Numbered from the stretch's first letter, positions 8,453 to 17,719 are shown. The stretch: 41,059 nucleotides of DNA from Motiliproteus sp. MSK22-1 (GCF_001968815.1 NZ_MIEQ01000060.1:1-41059), one strand, 5' to 3'. Notes: generated from the letters alone by a model not told the origin. A program made the numbers and translations.

Positions 8453-9508
8453 TTATCCGGCCCACTCGTCGTACATTATGCCATTAGCGATTAATTCAAT
8501 AACGTTCTCCTGATTTTCTGCGCTCTCGCTAAATCCAGCCAATGCACCTTCACGGGTAAACGCCCCTGAGCCGAGGGAGTCTAGCCACCATAAATACCCC
8601 CCATCATCAGGGCCGCGATCAAGTACATTATTATAGAGAGCCGTCAGGAATTGCTCATCAGAAGGGTTTTCACCATACATATCTTGGAATTCAATACTGT
8701 TGATGAAGCCTGCCGCAACTTGCTCTAGAGTATGGCCATTGTCCATAACATCAATCCAATAACCTAACCCCCCTGAGTCAGGAGTTCGATCAAAGGCCGC
8801 CTTGTATATTCTATAGGCTTGACCTGCGTTTCCTTCAGTATCGAGGGCTAGGCTCTTATCAATAAAACGTAACCTTTCTACACTAACTATTTCAGCATAG
8901 CCTGCTTGCCCGCTGTTATCAGTCACGGAACCATTACTTCCGGTGGTTGTTATTGAATAATTAGCTAAGGATTTGGTATAAACCAGTGTGTCTATGCCCT
9001 CACCACCATCTATAACATCATGGCCTCCATAAGCCCCATAGTAATCAATCGAGATCAGGTCATTCCCGTTTCCACCATAAACTCTGTCGTCTCCAGAGGT
9101 ATCAATGATAATGTCATCTCCTGAGTTCCCGTAGATAATATCATTTCCTTGAAAACCACTGAGGGTGTCATTCTCGTTGGAGCCGTTAATAGTATCTTCA
9201 CCGGAAAAAATTACCTTGTCATATAACCCTTCTAAATCGTTATTGTTTATATATCTCTCTACTGATAGCGCCTGATACGGGCCGCCTGATGTCTTGTAGA
9301 ATAACTCCCCGTATTCGTAAAACGAAGTCGCGTTTACTACTCCCCCGCTTAGCCCGTAAGAGTCATACGTAAACTGCCCTTGATAAACCTGCTCATATCG
9401 TCCATCGCTAATACGGATGGTGTTCGAGCTGGCTTCAATAACATCACCATAAAATACATTTGAATAAATCATGTCTACGGCGTGATATGCCGTTCCTATA
9501 GTAGCCAT
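8453..9508 (-). CDS. RTX-type calcium-binding protein with DUF4214 domain
   Basis: A 351-residue protein likely secreted by a type I system. The middle holds RTX nonapeptide repeats of the GGxGxD type (for example GFQGNDIIYGNSGDDII and YGGNGNDLI), which bind calcium outside the cell. A strand-rich link with 'ERLRFIDKSLALD' follows, typical of the segment before DUF4214. The C-terminal DUF4214 part runs from about 225 to 345, with 'AFDRTPDSGGLGYWID' and 'NVLDRGPDDGGYLWWL'. No N-terminal signal peptide is seen, as expected for type I substrates. The start follows AAGGAGAAGG. No exporter gene is nearby; the substrate or partner is unknown. Confidence 0.85.
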   Translation of the reverse strand: MATIGTAYHAVDMIYSNVFYGDVIEASSNTIRISDGRYEQVYQGQFTYDSYGLSGGVVNATSFYEYGELFYKTSGGPYQALSVERYINNNDLEGLYDKVIFSGEDTINGSNENDTLSGFQGNDIIYGNSGDDIIIDTSGDDRVYGGNGNDLISIDYYGAYGGHDVIDGGEGIDTLVYTKSLANYSITTTGSNGSVTDNSGQAGYAEIVSVERLRFIDKSLALDTEGNAGQAYRIYKAAFDRTPDSGGLGYWIDVMDNGHTLEQVAAGFINSIEFQDMYGENPSDEQFLTALYNNVLDRGPDDGGYLWWLDSLGSGAFTREGALAGFSESAENQENVIELIANGIMYDEWAG

Positions 9509-9891
9509 ACATCCTTCTCCTTGGCTTATTTGGGTTATCGATCTTACTCCAACATCTTTTTAATTAAAACGATCGTGTATTTTTTTAGAGAATAATAACC
9601 ATAAAGTAAGAAAAGTCATTTTACTTGTATGGCAGGATCTTTATATTAGAGAATTTGTGAATAATTTATTTATTAACAGGACTTTTGCAGTTATTAGTTG
9701 TTGCTGATAAATTCAGCAGTGGATTTTAGCGTTTTAGGATTTGATTGCTGGCAGGGCCAAGCGATAGTGCTACTCCCTTACTCCGCAATATTCAAACTCC
9801 TTCGGAATAGTTAGATAAATCATCTTAATAAGGATTGTTATCACCTGTGAAGAGTAGCCAATAAATGATTCAGACATCGTTGTGATTCGAG
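9509..9891. other. Gene-free stretch upstream of the RTX gene
   Basis: 383 AT-rich bases with no convincing gene. It should contain the promoter of the RTX gene (minus strand). A short inverted repeat TGCTG/CAGCA occurs at 9702-9706 and 9714-9718. I see no other structure. Confidence 0.5.
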
Positions 9892-9903
9892 ATGGGGTCG
9901 GGG

Positions 9904-10092
9904 ATGGTAAGCAATGATGAGCTAATTAATCACATTCATGCCCATATGTTTGAGCGGGAAGTCGACCAGTCAGGCGCCCGCGAATTGCTTGACACTCTGG
10001 TAACCTCTGCGCCTCCCCGGAATCGGGAGGCTGAGGCTGTCAAAGCTAAACAGCGGTCAGTCCAGCGGTTTGGGTCAGCAGCGCCTGAGTAG
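9904..10092 (+). CDS. Small hypothetical protein
   Basis: A 62-residue frame from ATG at 9904; an ATG at 9892 gives four more residues. The product begins MVSNDELINHIHAHMFER and ends in a charged, Arg/Ala-rich tail. It shows no signal peptide, membrane segment or motif that I recognise. A GGGG-rich stretch lies just before the start. It may be real because it is isolated and on its own strand, but codon evidence is thin. Confidence 0.35.
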   Translation: MVSNDELINHIHAHMFEREVDQSGARELLDTLVTSAPPRNREAEAVKAKQRSVQRFGSAAPE

Positions 10093-10140
10093 AGGTCCCG
10101 ATCGGTTTTGCACCTTTCAGTCCGATTAGTTGTGGGTGTT

Positions 10141-10824
10141 CTAAGATAACTGCACCAGGTTGTGTTCTATTGCATACTTGGCCAAACCTGCCGCGGTATG
10201 TATATCCAGCTTACCCTTGATGTTCTGTCGGTGGGTTTCCACTGTCCTGACGCTGATTTTCAATTCGTTGGCGATGCCTTTATTACTGTTCCCTTCTGCC
10301 AGTAGCTTAAGAACGGTTTCTTCTCGTTTGGTCAGGTTCTGGGTCTGAGGCTGCGCCGCTTCTGAATTGTTGAACAGGGTTTGAGAGGCGCTTTGACTGA
10401 AATAGGTGTTGCCTTGATAAACGGTTTCGATGGCTTTAATCAGTTCATCGGAGGATACATCTTTGAGTATATAGCCGCTGGCGCCGGATTGCATCAGCTG
10501 TAGAATGTACTCTTTATTGTCATGCATGGTGAGTATCAGAACCTTGATAGCGGGAAAGTCAGTTTGAAAACGTCGGGTTGCTTCCATCCCGTTCATTACA
10601 GGCATGCTGACGTCCATTAACACCACATTTGGCGATGAGTGCTTGGCGTGCTCCAGCGCTTCCAACCCATTATGTGCCTGGCCGATAACCTCGATACCGG
10701 GGACACCTTCTATACGCGCTTGAATACCGTCCAGTACCAGTGGGTGGTCATCAACCAGCAGTACTTTAATTGTGTGTTTCGGGGGCTGTTTCGGTGATTG
10801 CTGTTCTTGTTGTATTGACATCAC
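10141..10824 (-). CDS. LuxR/NarL-family response regulator
   Basis: A 227-residue two-component regulator. The receiver domain (about 18-135) has the acidic pair Asp25/Asp26, the phosphoacceptor Asp71 in 'VVLMDVSMP' and the switch lysine in 'YILKDVS'. A Gln/Pro-rich linker is followed by a LuxR-type helix-turn-helix at about 163-220 ('LTKREETVLKLLAEG', 'ISVRTVETHRQNIKGKL'). It lies 32 bases downstream of the histidine kinase gene on the same strand, which is surely its partner. Targets are not known; the betaine genes next door are candidates. Confidence 0.92.
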   Translation of the reverse strand: MMSIQQEQQSPKQPPKHTIKVLLVDDHPLVLDGIQARIEGVPGIEVIGQAHNGLEALEHAKHSSPNVVLMDVSMPVMNGMEATRRFQTDFPAIKVLILTMHDNKEYILQLMQSGASGYILKDVSSDELIKAIETVYQGNTYFSQSASQTLFNNSEAAQPQTQNLTKREETVLKLLAEGNSNKGIANELKISVRTVETHRQNIKGKLDIHTAAGLAKYAIEHNLVQLS

Positions 10825-10856
10825 TGCTTCCGCATTCAGGGCCGTCCACTGGCGGA

Positions 10857-12206
10857 TTAACCATTAAGATTCATTTCCGCTTTTAGTAAGGTACCGTTCC
10901 CTGGCTCTGAGGCTGTGCTAAAGATACCACCTAATAGCTCCACTCGCTCGCGCATCGTGATTAAGCCAGCTCCCTGAGTTAACTCTCCTTCCTCAGGAGT
11001 GAATCCACAGCCATTGTCACTGATTTCCAACCGGATCATATCATCAACCTGAGTTATCACCAGTCGGATAACAGAGGCATCGGCATGCTGTTCGATATTT
11101 TTGAGAGACTCCTGCACAACACGGTAAAGTGTTATTTCAATTTGCTCCGGTAGCCGGTTGTTATCGATCTCAATCGTTCGTTGAACCCGGATATCCGTGC
11201 GTTGGGAAAACTGTTCCAGCAGGCTGTTAAGGGCGGCAGGCAGGCCCAGGTCATCAAGTACACTGGGGCGCAGATCATGGGAAATTCTACGGACTTCCTG
11301 AATAGCGTCATTCAGTACCAACTGGCCCTGCTGGAGGTCTTCAAACACTGCTGAATCGCCCTCGTCGATCCGTCGAATTGCCTGTTCAATGCGCAGTTGT
11401 ACTGACACCATCAACTGGTTAATACCCTCATGCAACTCCCGTGAGAATCGACGCCGTTCTGCAATTTGGAATTGGATATAGCGTTGGGCCAGATCCCGCA
11501 GTTTGGCATCGGCCATCAGGTGACCGTGGAGGTTGAAGGCAACACCGATCAACACGATGATCACTACGGTGACCGAAGTGATAACCAGAACGGTAATAAA
11601 AGTCTCGCGAATATCCTTGTCCACCTCAGCTCTTATTTTTGCCACCTCATGGGCAATATCGTCTACATAGAGCCCGGTTCCCAGCATCCATTTCCAGTTC
11701 GGTAACTGGACTACATAGCTGAGCTTGTCGGCTTCCCCATCCAGCGAGGGTTTCCTCCAGCGGTAGCGGTGATATCCGCCACCGGCTCGGGCACTGGCCA
11801 GCAGTTTACGCATCAGGTACTCGCCGTTTTCATCGCGAATATCGATTAGGCTTCGGCCGACGATGTCTGGCTGTTGCGGATGAACCAAACCAACACCGTT
11901 ATCGTCATAGACAAAAAAGTAACCGTCTTCACCAAAGGTCAGATTGTGGAGGATTGATTTTACCTGGGCCTGCGCATCTGTCGGGTCCAGCTTGGGAAGG
12001 TCGTGAACATGAGAAATGGAGGTGAGTGCCAGGTCAACATAGTGTTTCAACTCCGTTTTTTTGGAAGCCAGCAGGTTGCTCTCAAAAATCTGAATTTCCT
12101 GTTCACCTAGTTCTCGCGCCTGGTGGAGTACGATGACTGTAATCATCGCGGTGACCAGCAATAGAGGAAGTATCGCCAGCATCAGTATTTTTATTTTAAG
12201 GGACAT
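10857..12206 (-). CDS. Cache-domain sensor histidine kinase (NarX/DegS type)
   Basis: A 449-residue membrane kinase. Membrane segments lie at about 8-28 and 203-224, with a single-Cache sensor between them (GEDGYFFVYDDNGVGLVHP; PNWKWMLGTGLYVDDI). The HisKA_3 dimerisation domain carries the phospho-acceptor His259 in 'RRRFSRELHEGINQ'. The C-terminal HATPase domain has the N box (ESLKNIEQHAD) and 'DNGCGF'. Cache domains bind small ligands such as amino acids, carboxylates or amines in the periplasm. The gene is divergent from the GlxA/AraC-type regulator, and the two share a 380-base control region. A role in sensing methylated amines is a guess from context. Confidence 0.92.
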   Translation of the reverse strand: MSLKIKILMLAILPLLLVTAMITVIVLHQARELGEQEIQIFESNLLASKKTELKHYVDLALTSISHVHDLPKLDPTDAQAQVKSILHNLTFGEDGYFFVYDDNGVGLVHPQQPDIVGRSLIDIRDENGEYLMRKLLASARAGGGYHRYRWRKPSLDGEADKLSYVVQLPNWKWMLGTGLYVDDIAHEVAKIRAEVDKDIRETFITVLVITSVTVVIIVLIGVAFNLHGHLMADAKLRDLAQRYIQFQIAERRRFSRELHEGINQLMVSVQLRIEQAIRRIDEGDSAVFEDLQQGQLVLNDAIQEVRRISHDLRPSVLDDLGLPAALNSLLEQFSQRTDIRVQRTIEIDNNRLPEQIEITLYRVVQESLKNIEQHADASVIRLVITQVDDMIRLEISDNGCGFTPEEGELTQGAGLITMRERVELLGGIFSTASEPGNGTLLKAEMNLNG

Positions 12207-12586
12207 TGGCTTGTCTGGTTGTGGTTATCGTTTTTGCGTTTGTAAATTCTGTATCCGTAACGCTGAATAAGATAATAAGAGCCAGATCCACTGATTTTTG
12301 TCTAGAACTATCCCCTGAGGTCTACGTACTTTCACGCTTTCTCTACGTACTAATTCGGAGTTTTGTCAGTGTTGTTGATTATACATCGATTAACGTATCC
12401 TAAGATGGCTATAGCGATATCAGATGCCTACAGCGGTATTCGATACTTGTAGCGCTCTACGGTGCTTATAGCGACAAAGGAAACACCTTAGCGACAAAGG
12501 TGACATTGCCGGTTCAGTCGACCTTAAAAGATCGATATTATGTATTGGGTTTGTTAGTCCGCTTATTTATTATCACGGTTGTTGTC
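12207..12586. promoter_or_regulatory. Divergent control region with repeated TAGCG motifs
   Basis: This 380-base gap separates the kinase gene (minus) from the regulator gene (plus). From about 12409 to 12500 it holds five spaced copies of a T(A/G)TAGCG, ACAGCG or TTAGCG core. The last two form an exact direct repeat TTAGCGACAAAGG at 12468-12480 and 12488-12500, 20 bases apart, or two helical turns. This is the pattern of an operator for a regulator that binds direct repeats, such as an AraC-type protein. Which of the two neighbouring regulators binds is unknown. Confidence 0.4.
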
Positions 12587-13633
12587 ATGAGTGAGTCCAA
12601 AGAAAAACGGCACTTCAATACGCTGATGCGTGATGCCAACAGTGCTTTTTTGCCTGCTCATGAAGGACGAGAGACGCCGGTAAAAGTCGGATTTGTCTTA
12701 CTTCAGCACTTCTCGATGATGACCTTTACCGCCGCCGTTGATGCGCTGGTTACCGCCAATCTGGTGCGAACTGCTCCATTGTTCAGTTTTGCGACCTATG
12801 GACTGGACTCGAAAACGGTCAAAAGTGATCTGGCGATTGATATTTCTACCAGCGCAGTACTTGATCAGTTGCCCCTTGAAGGCGATGAGGCTGTTGAAGT
12901 TCTGATTGTTTGTGGCGGCTATCGTTGTTCACACCTGGAACACTCGCCGTTGAGTGCGCTACTGAAAAGTGCTGCCAAGCGCAATCTGGTTTTGGGCAGC
13001 CTGTGGAACGGGGCTATTGCGCTGGCTCAGGCAGGCCTCCTGGATAATCAGGAGTGTGCACTGCATCCGGACAATCATGCCTTTATGCATGAGCAGTTCG
13101 ATAAAGTCCGGGTATCTGAACGGGTGCTGGTCGTGAGTGACAAGCGGGTCAGCAGTGCCGGGCCAAGCAGCGCTCTAGAAATGATGCTGGTTCTGATTGA
13201 ACAAATTCGAGGTAAGGATATTGTCCGGGCTATTCGCGAAATTCTCAGCTGTGATCAGGTGGCAGAAAGCAGCGAAGCCAAATTGGTGCAGGCCACTGAT
13301 GATCCCAGCTTTCCCAACAGCTTACGCAATATTTTACAGTTGATGAGCGCCAATATTGATGAGCCTCTCAGTGTTGATGAGCTTGCCTCCTATGTCGGCG
13401 TCTCGCGGCGTCGTATTGAGCGACTGTTCCAGGCTCATCTGGAAACCACACCATCGCGCTATTATCTCGAACTTCGTATTACCCATGCTCGACGGCTGTT
13501 ATTACAGAGTAATGACTCTGTGGCGAATATTGCCGTGGCGTGCGGATTTCTGAGCACTACACATTTCAGCCGTTGTTTTAAGGATTATTTTGGCGCTTCT
13601 CCGAGCCTGGTGCGCCAGCGACATCGCAGTTAG
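12587..13633 (+). CDS. GlxA-family AraC-type regulator (GbdR/CdhR-like)
   Basis: A transcription factor with an N-terminal DJ-1/PfpI-like domain ('KVGFVLLQHFSMMTFTAAVDAL', 'LIVCGGYRC', 'GSLWNGAIALAQAGLL') and two C-terminal AraC helix-turn-helix motifs ('VDELASYVGVSRRRIERLF', 'NIAVACGFLSTTHFSRCFK'). In Pseudomonas, relatives such as GbdR and CdhR control glycine betaine and carnitine use, and here the gene lies beside gbcB. ATG at 12587 gives 348 residues. The frame is open to a GTG at 12500, but an AAAGG there overlaps the codon, so neither start has ideal support. It is probably the activator of gbcA/gbcB. Confidence 0.85.
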   Translation: MSESKEKRHFNTLMRDANSAFLPAHEGRETPVKVGFVLLQHFSMMTFTAAVDALVTANLVRTAPLFSFATYGLDSKTVKSDLAIDISTSAVLDQLPLEGDEAVEVLIVCGGYRCSHLEHSPLSALLKSAAKRNLVLGSLWNGAIALAQAGLLDNQECALHPDNHAFMHEQFDKVRVSERVLVVSDKRVSSAGPSSALEMMLVLIEQIRGKDIVRAIREILSCDQVAESSEAKLVQATDDPSFPNSLRNILQLMSANIDEPLSVDELASYVGVSRRRIERLFQAHLETTPSRYYLELRITHARRLLLQSNDSVANIAVACGFLSTTHFSRCFKDYFGASPSLVRQRHRS

Positions 13634-13659
13634 GGTCGGCCTAGCAGGGCCGTGCGGGA

Positions 13660-13687
13660 GCAACAACGGGACAGCAACAACGGGACA
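13660..13687. repeat. 14-bp tandem duplication
   Basis: GCAACAACGGGACA is present twice in direct contact (13660-13673 and 13674-13687), between the regulator stop and the hairpin that follows. It looks like a simple slippage duplication in non-coding DNA. Confidence 0.85.
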
Positions 13688-13690
13688 ACC

Positions 13691-13728
13691 AGCAAGGCAA
13701 ACTCTTTTTCATCAGAGTCAGCCTTGCT
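13691..13728. terminator. Hairpin between convergent regulator and gbcB genes
   Basis: AGCAAGGC (13691-13698) pairs with GCCTTGCT (13721-13728), and ACTCT/AGAGT extends the stem after a small bulge. It lies between two genes that converge (12587-13633 plus, 13774-14904 minus), where a bidirectional terminator is expected. No T-run follows on either strand, so termination strength is uncertain. Confidence 0.55.
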
Positions 13729-13773
13729 TGATTAATAAGGGATTAGTTTTTCCGTGGTTACTTTAATAACACC

Positions 13774-14904
13774 TTAGCTTTCTACCGTGACATTTGTCGT
13801 GGGTACACTACAGCAGGACAGGATGTAGCCTGCTTCGAGGTCTTCATCGGTGATACCGCCATTGTGATCCATGGTCACCTCGCCACTGGTTTTTAGTACT
13901 TTACAGGTTCCACAGATACCCATACCGCAGGCTTTGGGGATATGCATGCCGAGTTTGGCAGCCGCTGCGTGTACTGTTTCTCCTGGTGCCACCTGAATGC
14001 TTTTTCCGGTATTGGTAAATTGAACTTCGAGCAGGTCTGCACTGGTTAGTGCATCGGCTTCTTCGGAGGCGATTTCCGCATGCTCCAGCGCTTCCTGTTC
14101 GATATCGTTAGGAGTGGCACCAAAAGACTCTTCATGGTAACGGCTCATATCAAAACCGTTAGCTTTCAGCAGCGCCTTGACAGCCGACATATAGGGCTCG
14201 GGGCCACAGCAAAACACTTCTCGTTCCATAAAGTCAGGAGCGATCATCTCTAATTTAGGCTGATCCAGATAACCCCGGTATCCGGCCCAGGATTGCCCGA
14301 TTTCCTGACGTTCACAGATCAGGTGTAAGGAGAAATTATTAATCCGTGAACACATATGTTCCAGCTCACGATGGTAGATAATATCTCTTGGGGTACGGGC
14401 GCTGTGAACAAAGGTCATATCCACTTCGGCGTTGGTGTCAAAGAACCAGCGAGCCATCGACATAACCGGTGTGATACCAACCCCACCGGACAGCAACAAG
14501 ACTTTTGTAGCTGGAAAATCGATACAGTTAAACTGCCCCACCGGGCCATGAACCGCAATCTCTTCTCCTTCGCTGAATTTGTCGTGCAGCCAATTGGATA
14601 CCTCTCCACCGGGTACGCGTTTTACCGTGATGGAAAAGCTGTATGGCACTGAGGGGGAGCTGGATATGGTGTAAGAGCGCATCACCTGTTGTCCGTTTAT
14701 CTCCAGTTCCAGTGTGACAAATTGCCCTGGCTTAAAGAAAAACATGACCGGCTGTTCAGCCATAAAGCAGAATGTTTTTACATCCTGAGCTTCCTCAATA
14801 ATCTTTACACACCTCACGGCGTGGCGTCCGTTGGTCCAGGTATTGGTGTTGACGGCATTGAGGTATTGAGAAGTAGAAGATGTTGCTTCTGTTTGGCTGT
14901 TCAT
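13774..14904 (-). CDS. gbcB: Glycine betaine monooxygenase reductase GbcB-like
   Basis: Electron-transfer partner of the Rieske oxygenase GbcA; it passes electrons from NAD(P)H through FAD and a 2Fe-2S cluster. The 376 residues have a ferredoxin-reductase FAD domain (MRSYTISSSPS), an NAD domain (LLLSGGVGITPVMSM; FCCGPEPYM) and a C-terminal plant-type ferredoxin with CGMGICGTC and a later Cys in 'YILSCCS'. GbcB of Pseudomonas has this domain order and a similar size. The gene is divergent from gbcA with about 525 bases between them. Reductases of related Rieske systems such as carnitine oxygenase look alike, so the substrate is inferred from neighbours. Confidence 0.82.
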   Translation of the reverse strand: MNSQTEATSSTSQYLNAVNTNTWTNGRHAVRCVKIIEEAQDVKTFCFMAEQPVMFFFKPGQFVTLELEINGQQVMRSYTISSSPSVPYSFSITVKRVPGGEVSNWLHDKFSEGEEIAVHGPVGQFNCIDFPATKVLLLSGGVGITPVMSMARWFFDTNAEVDMTFVHSARTPRDIIYHRELEHMCSRINNFSLHLICERQEIGQSWAGYRGYLDQPKLEMIAPDFMEREVFCCGPEPYMSAVKALLKANGFDMSRYHEESFGATPNDIEQEALEHAEIASEEADALTSADLLEVQFTNTGKSIQVAPGETVHAAAAKLGMHIPKACGMGICGTCKVLKTSGEVTMDHNGGITDEDLEAGYILSCCSVPTTNVTVES

Positions 14905-15430
14905 AAGTAGGAACCCCAGTCGTTATAAGGTTGGTACAACAGTGCAGGGGCCCAAAGCCGTTGCAAAACTGTCTATCTTCAAGCAATCAGAGCGGATCAA
15001 CCTCTTATAGATGACATTCAGTCCGCAATCGTCAAACGGTTTAGTATCGTTCTGTCAGACTGGGTAATTGCTAAATATCAAAAAAGCCGGGAAGTTGATT
15101 TTCTATTGATGCTTCTGGGCGCCATTCTCTGCCGAGTGCTCAAGTGGTGTTTAACTGAAAACGACATCAATTTGTTCATCTGGCCCTCTGCGTGTATTCA
15201 CCTGTGATGGAAAGGGTCTCTGCGTCGATAAAAACGTCGGTCTGTGTCGCAAATGGACAATTCCACTCCGGCAACTTAGTAGAGGATTGCGTCCTGTCGA
15301 GTTGCTGATAAATATCAATTAAATTTTTGGCTCCTCTGAAGATAAACACTGAATAAGATGGTTTGACTGGCGGCACCTGAAAATAAAAAGAGAAGAGCAA
15401 CGCCAGCAAGCAACAATGAGGATAGGGTCG
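14905..15430. promoter_or_regulatory. Divergent gbcB-gbcA control region
   Basis: 526 bases without a supported gene between two divergent genes of one enzyme. It should hold both promoters and the binding sites of the GbdR-like activator. A short frame on the minus strand at 15176-15496 overlaps the gbcA start and has no family features, so I do not call it. No strong terminator or RNA element is visible. Confidence 0.5.
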
Positions 15431-16702
15431 ATGAACGAGCATGATCTGTTGAATATTAAATATAACAGTTACGATCAGGCGCGAAATGAAATGCACCAGT
15501 TACTGGACGAACGTGCCGGTAATTTGTCTCTTCCACAACCGTTTTATAATGATCCGCACATGTTTCGGGCAGATATGGAGGAGATTTTTCAACAGGAGTG
15601 GATTTTTGTCGGTATGAGCTCTGAAGTTCCGGCCAAGGGTGATTATTTCACTGTTGAAATCGGTCAGAATCCAGTGTTGGTAGTGAGAGATGCCGAAGGT
15701 GGTATCAAAGCATTTCACAATGTTTGTCGTCATCGTGGGTCAAAAATCTGTCGGGAGCATCGAGGTAAGGTTGCCAATCTGGTTTGCCCATATCATCAGT
15801 GGACCTATGACTTGCAGGGTAACCTGCTGTACGCCGGAACAGAAATGGGTGATGATTTTGACATGAAAGCCCATGGCCTCAAGCCTGCTCATTGCCGCAC
15901 GGCCGGTGGATTTGTGTTTATCAGTCTGGCTGAAGGGGAGGCGCCGGATTTGGACCCTTTCCTGGAATCACTGGAAGCCTATATGGAGCCCTATGATATG
16001 GAGAACACCAAAGTAGCGGTGGAATCCAATATTCTGGAGGATGCAAACTGGAAGCTGGTCATTGAGAACAATCGTGAGTGCTATCACTGTGCTGGCAATC
16101 ATCCTGAACTGCTGAATACTCTACTGGAGTGGGATGACACCAACGATCCCCGCGCCAGCGAAGAATTCTTGGCCCAGTACAACCGCCAGGCCGAAGCCTG
16201 GGATGCCGAAGGTATTCCTCACAAGCATGTGGAGCACGGGCTGCGTAATCGTATCGTTCGGATGCCGTTGAAAGAAGGTGCTCAGGTGATGACACTGGAC
16301 GGTAGTCAGGGTTGTAAAAAGATGATGGGCCGGATTAAAAACCGGGAGCTGGGTTCCATGCGAATCCTGCACCTGCCCAACTCCTGGAATCATATGCAGG
16401 GGGATCATGCGGTGGTATTCCGAGTGCTGCCAATCTCTGCACAAAAGACACTGGTGACCACTAAATGGCTGGTCCATAAAGATGCGGTAGAAGGTGTCGA
16501 TTATGATCCTGCAAAATTGCGTCAGGTTTGGGATGCCACTAATGAGCAGGATCGACGCCTGGCAGAAGAAAACCAGCAGGGTATCAACTCCATTGGTTAT
16601 CAACCCGGGCCTTATTCCGAGACTTTTGAGTTTGGTGTAATTAATTTCATCGACTGGTATAGCGAAACTGTGCGCGACAATCTGAAGAAGCGTGCTTTAT
16701 AA
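15431..16702 (+). CDS. gbcA: Glycine betaine monooxygenase, Rieske subunit GbcA-like
   Basis: Removes one methyl group from glycine betaine with O2, giving dimethylglycine and formaldehyde. ATG at 15431 has GAGGA/AGGG upstream; the ATG at 15416 lacks a site. The 423 residues are near Pseudomonas GbcA size. The Rieske cluster ligands are C99-x-H101 and C119-x2-H122 (spacing C-x-H-x17-C-x2-H). The mononuclear iron ligands H219 and H224 lie in 'NNRECYHCAGNHPEL'. Together with the divergent gbcB this makes the complete two-component enzyme. A related trimethylammonium substrate such as stachydrine cannot be excluded. Confidence 0.85.
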   Translation: MNEHDLLNIKYNSYDQARNEMHQLLDERAGNLSLPQPFYNDPHMFRADMEEIFQQEWIFVGMSSEVPAKGDYFTVEIGQNPVLVVRDAEGGIKAFHNVCRHRGSKICREHRGKVANLVCPYHQWTYDLQGNLLYAGTEMGDDFDMKAHGLKPAHCRTAGGFVFISLAEGEAPDLDPFLESLEAYMEPYDMENTKVAVESNILEDANWKLVIENNRECYHCAGNHPELLNTLLEWDDTNDPRASEEFLAQYNRQAEAWDAEGIPHKHVEHGLRNRIVRMPLKEGAQVMTLDGSQGCKKMMGRIKNRELGSMRILHLPNSWNHMQGDHAVVFRVLPISAQKTLVTTKWLVHKDAVEGVDYDPAKLRQVWDATNEQDRRLAEENQQGINSIGYQPGPYSETFEFGVINFIDWYSETVRDNLKKRAL

Positions 16703-16758
16703 GCGTAGTGACAGTTAGTTTTCATAGAGCCTAAGGGATTGATGGCTCTTTGAGTTAT

Positions 16759-16785
16759 AGACCGGTTCGCGCCGGTCTTTTTTTG
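16759..16785 (+). terminator. Rho-independent terminator after gbcA
   Basis: AGACCGG, loop TTCGCG, CCGGTCT, then eight or more T residues at about 16772-16785. The strong stem with a T-run on the plus strand ends the gbcA transcript before the convergent TetR gene. Confidence 0.85.
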
Positions 16786-16823
16786 ATCAGGTCTGCTGTC
16801 TGTTTCTGTACTGTTGAGTTGTT

Positions 16824-17474
16824 TCAACCGGACTGCTTGGTTATGCGGCTTTGATGCCTGGATTCAAAACGGGCGATTTCTGATTCTGTTGGATAGCTGC
16901 CGGTAAAGGTTTCTATATAGGCCGGTATTCGTTTCAGGCGTCTGGACAGTGGTTCTTCCACCATCATCGAAATGTATCCGATCTGCGTATAGTAGACCGT
17001 ATGGGCGCGGGTATCAGCCTGTTCTTCAGAAAAATCAAAGCGGGTAAACATGGCTCGAATGGCGTTGATTCTTTCCTGATCCGTATGTTCCAGCGTTTTT
17101 TTCAGGTCAGGAGCCTGTTGTGCCCAGTTGCGGATTGCAAAATCCATTCGGGCGTCGAAAAGATCCGGGTTTATCCAGCAATCGAAAAGATTCAGCACTG
17201 CCTCTGAGATCGATTCGGCATAGCGTTCCGTCTGGCTGATCAGATTACCGGTGTTCTTTTTTTCCCATCGTTGAATGAGGGCGTTCAGCAACGCTTCCCG
17301 GTGTTCGAAGTGCCAGTAAAAACTGGTGCGCGACATATTCAGCGCTTTCGCCAGTGGCATGACTTTTACAGACTCAACACCGGATTCCACCAGCATTTTA
17401 TAGGCCTCATCAAGCCAGAGATCCTCAGATCCCCGCCAGCCACTTTGTTTCATTGCTACAACCTTTTCTATCAA
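16824..17474 (-). CDS. TetR/AcrR-family regulator
   Basis: A 216-residue repressor-type protein; the second Met (complement of 17453) has AAAAGG upstream and would give 209 residues. The helix-turn-helix is at about 30-75: 'MLVESGVESVKVMPLAKAL' then 'MSRTSFYWHFEHREALLNAL'. The rest is a helical ligand domain that I cannot assign to a ligand. It is divergent from the MttB-family gene, with a repeated site in the gap, so it probably controls that operon and its own gene. Confidence 0.88.
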   Translation of the reverse strand: MIEKVVAMKQSGWRGSEDLWLDEAYKMLVESGVESVKVMPLAKALNMSRTSFYWHFEHREALLNALIQRWEKKNTGNLISQTERYAESISEAVLNLFDCWINPDLFDARMDFAIRNWAQQAPDLKKTLEHTDQERINAIRAMFTRFDFSEEQADTRAHTVYYTQIGYISMMVEEPLSRRLKRIPAYIETFTGSYPTESEIARFESRHQSRITKQSG

Positions 17475-17653
17475 TTTTACAACTATTTACGCGATGCACT
17501 TTATTGGATGCGTTTTTTCGGCATCTACTTTAGCGCTTTCCATGAGTTAATTCATAGGGGTTTTATGAGGTTTTCTCGACGCCCGGCTAAAGAACCTGAA
17601 CAGGACTCCCTGAGATCTTGGTTTTTAGATCTATAGTTAACACTTGTGTAATA

Positions 17654-17680
17654 CGAGTTTGACATTAGTGTCGAGTTTGA
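17654..17680. promoter_or_regulatory. Direct-repeat operator candidate and -35 box upstream of the MttB-like gene
   Basis: CGAGTTTGA occurs at 17654-17662 and 17672-17680, 18 bases apart; flanking bases are also similar (GTGTAATA.../TTAGTGTC...). A TTGACA box overlaps the first copy (17659-17664) and GATAAT follows at 17679-17684, though the 14-base spacing is short for a sigma-70 promoter. The site lies about 40 bases before the MttB-like start and faces the divergent TetR gene, so repressor binding here would block the promoter. No experiment supports this yet. Confidence 0.45.
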
Positions 17681-17719
17681 TAATCTGAGATTCGTTCACA
17701 CTTGGTGATGGAGGATGAG

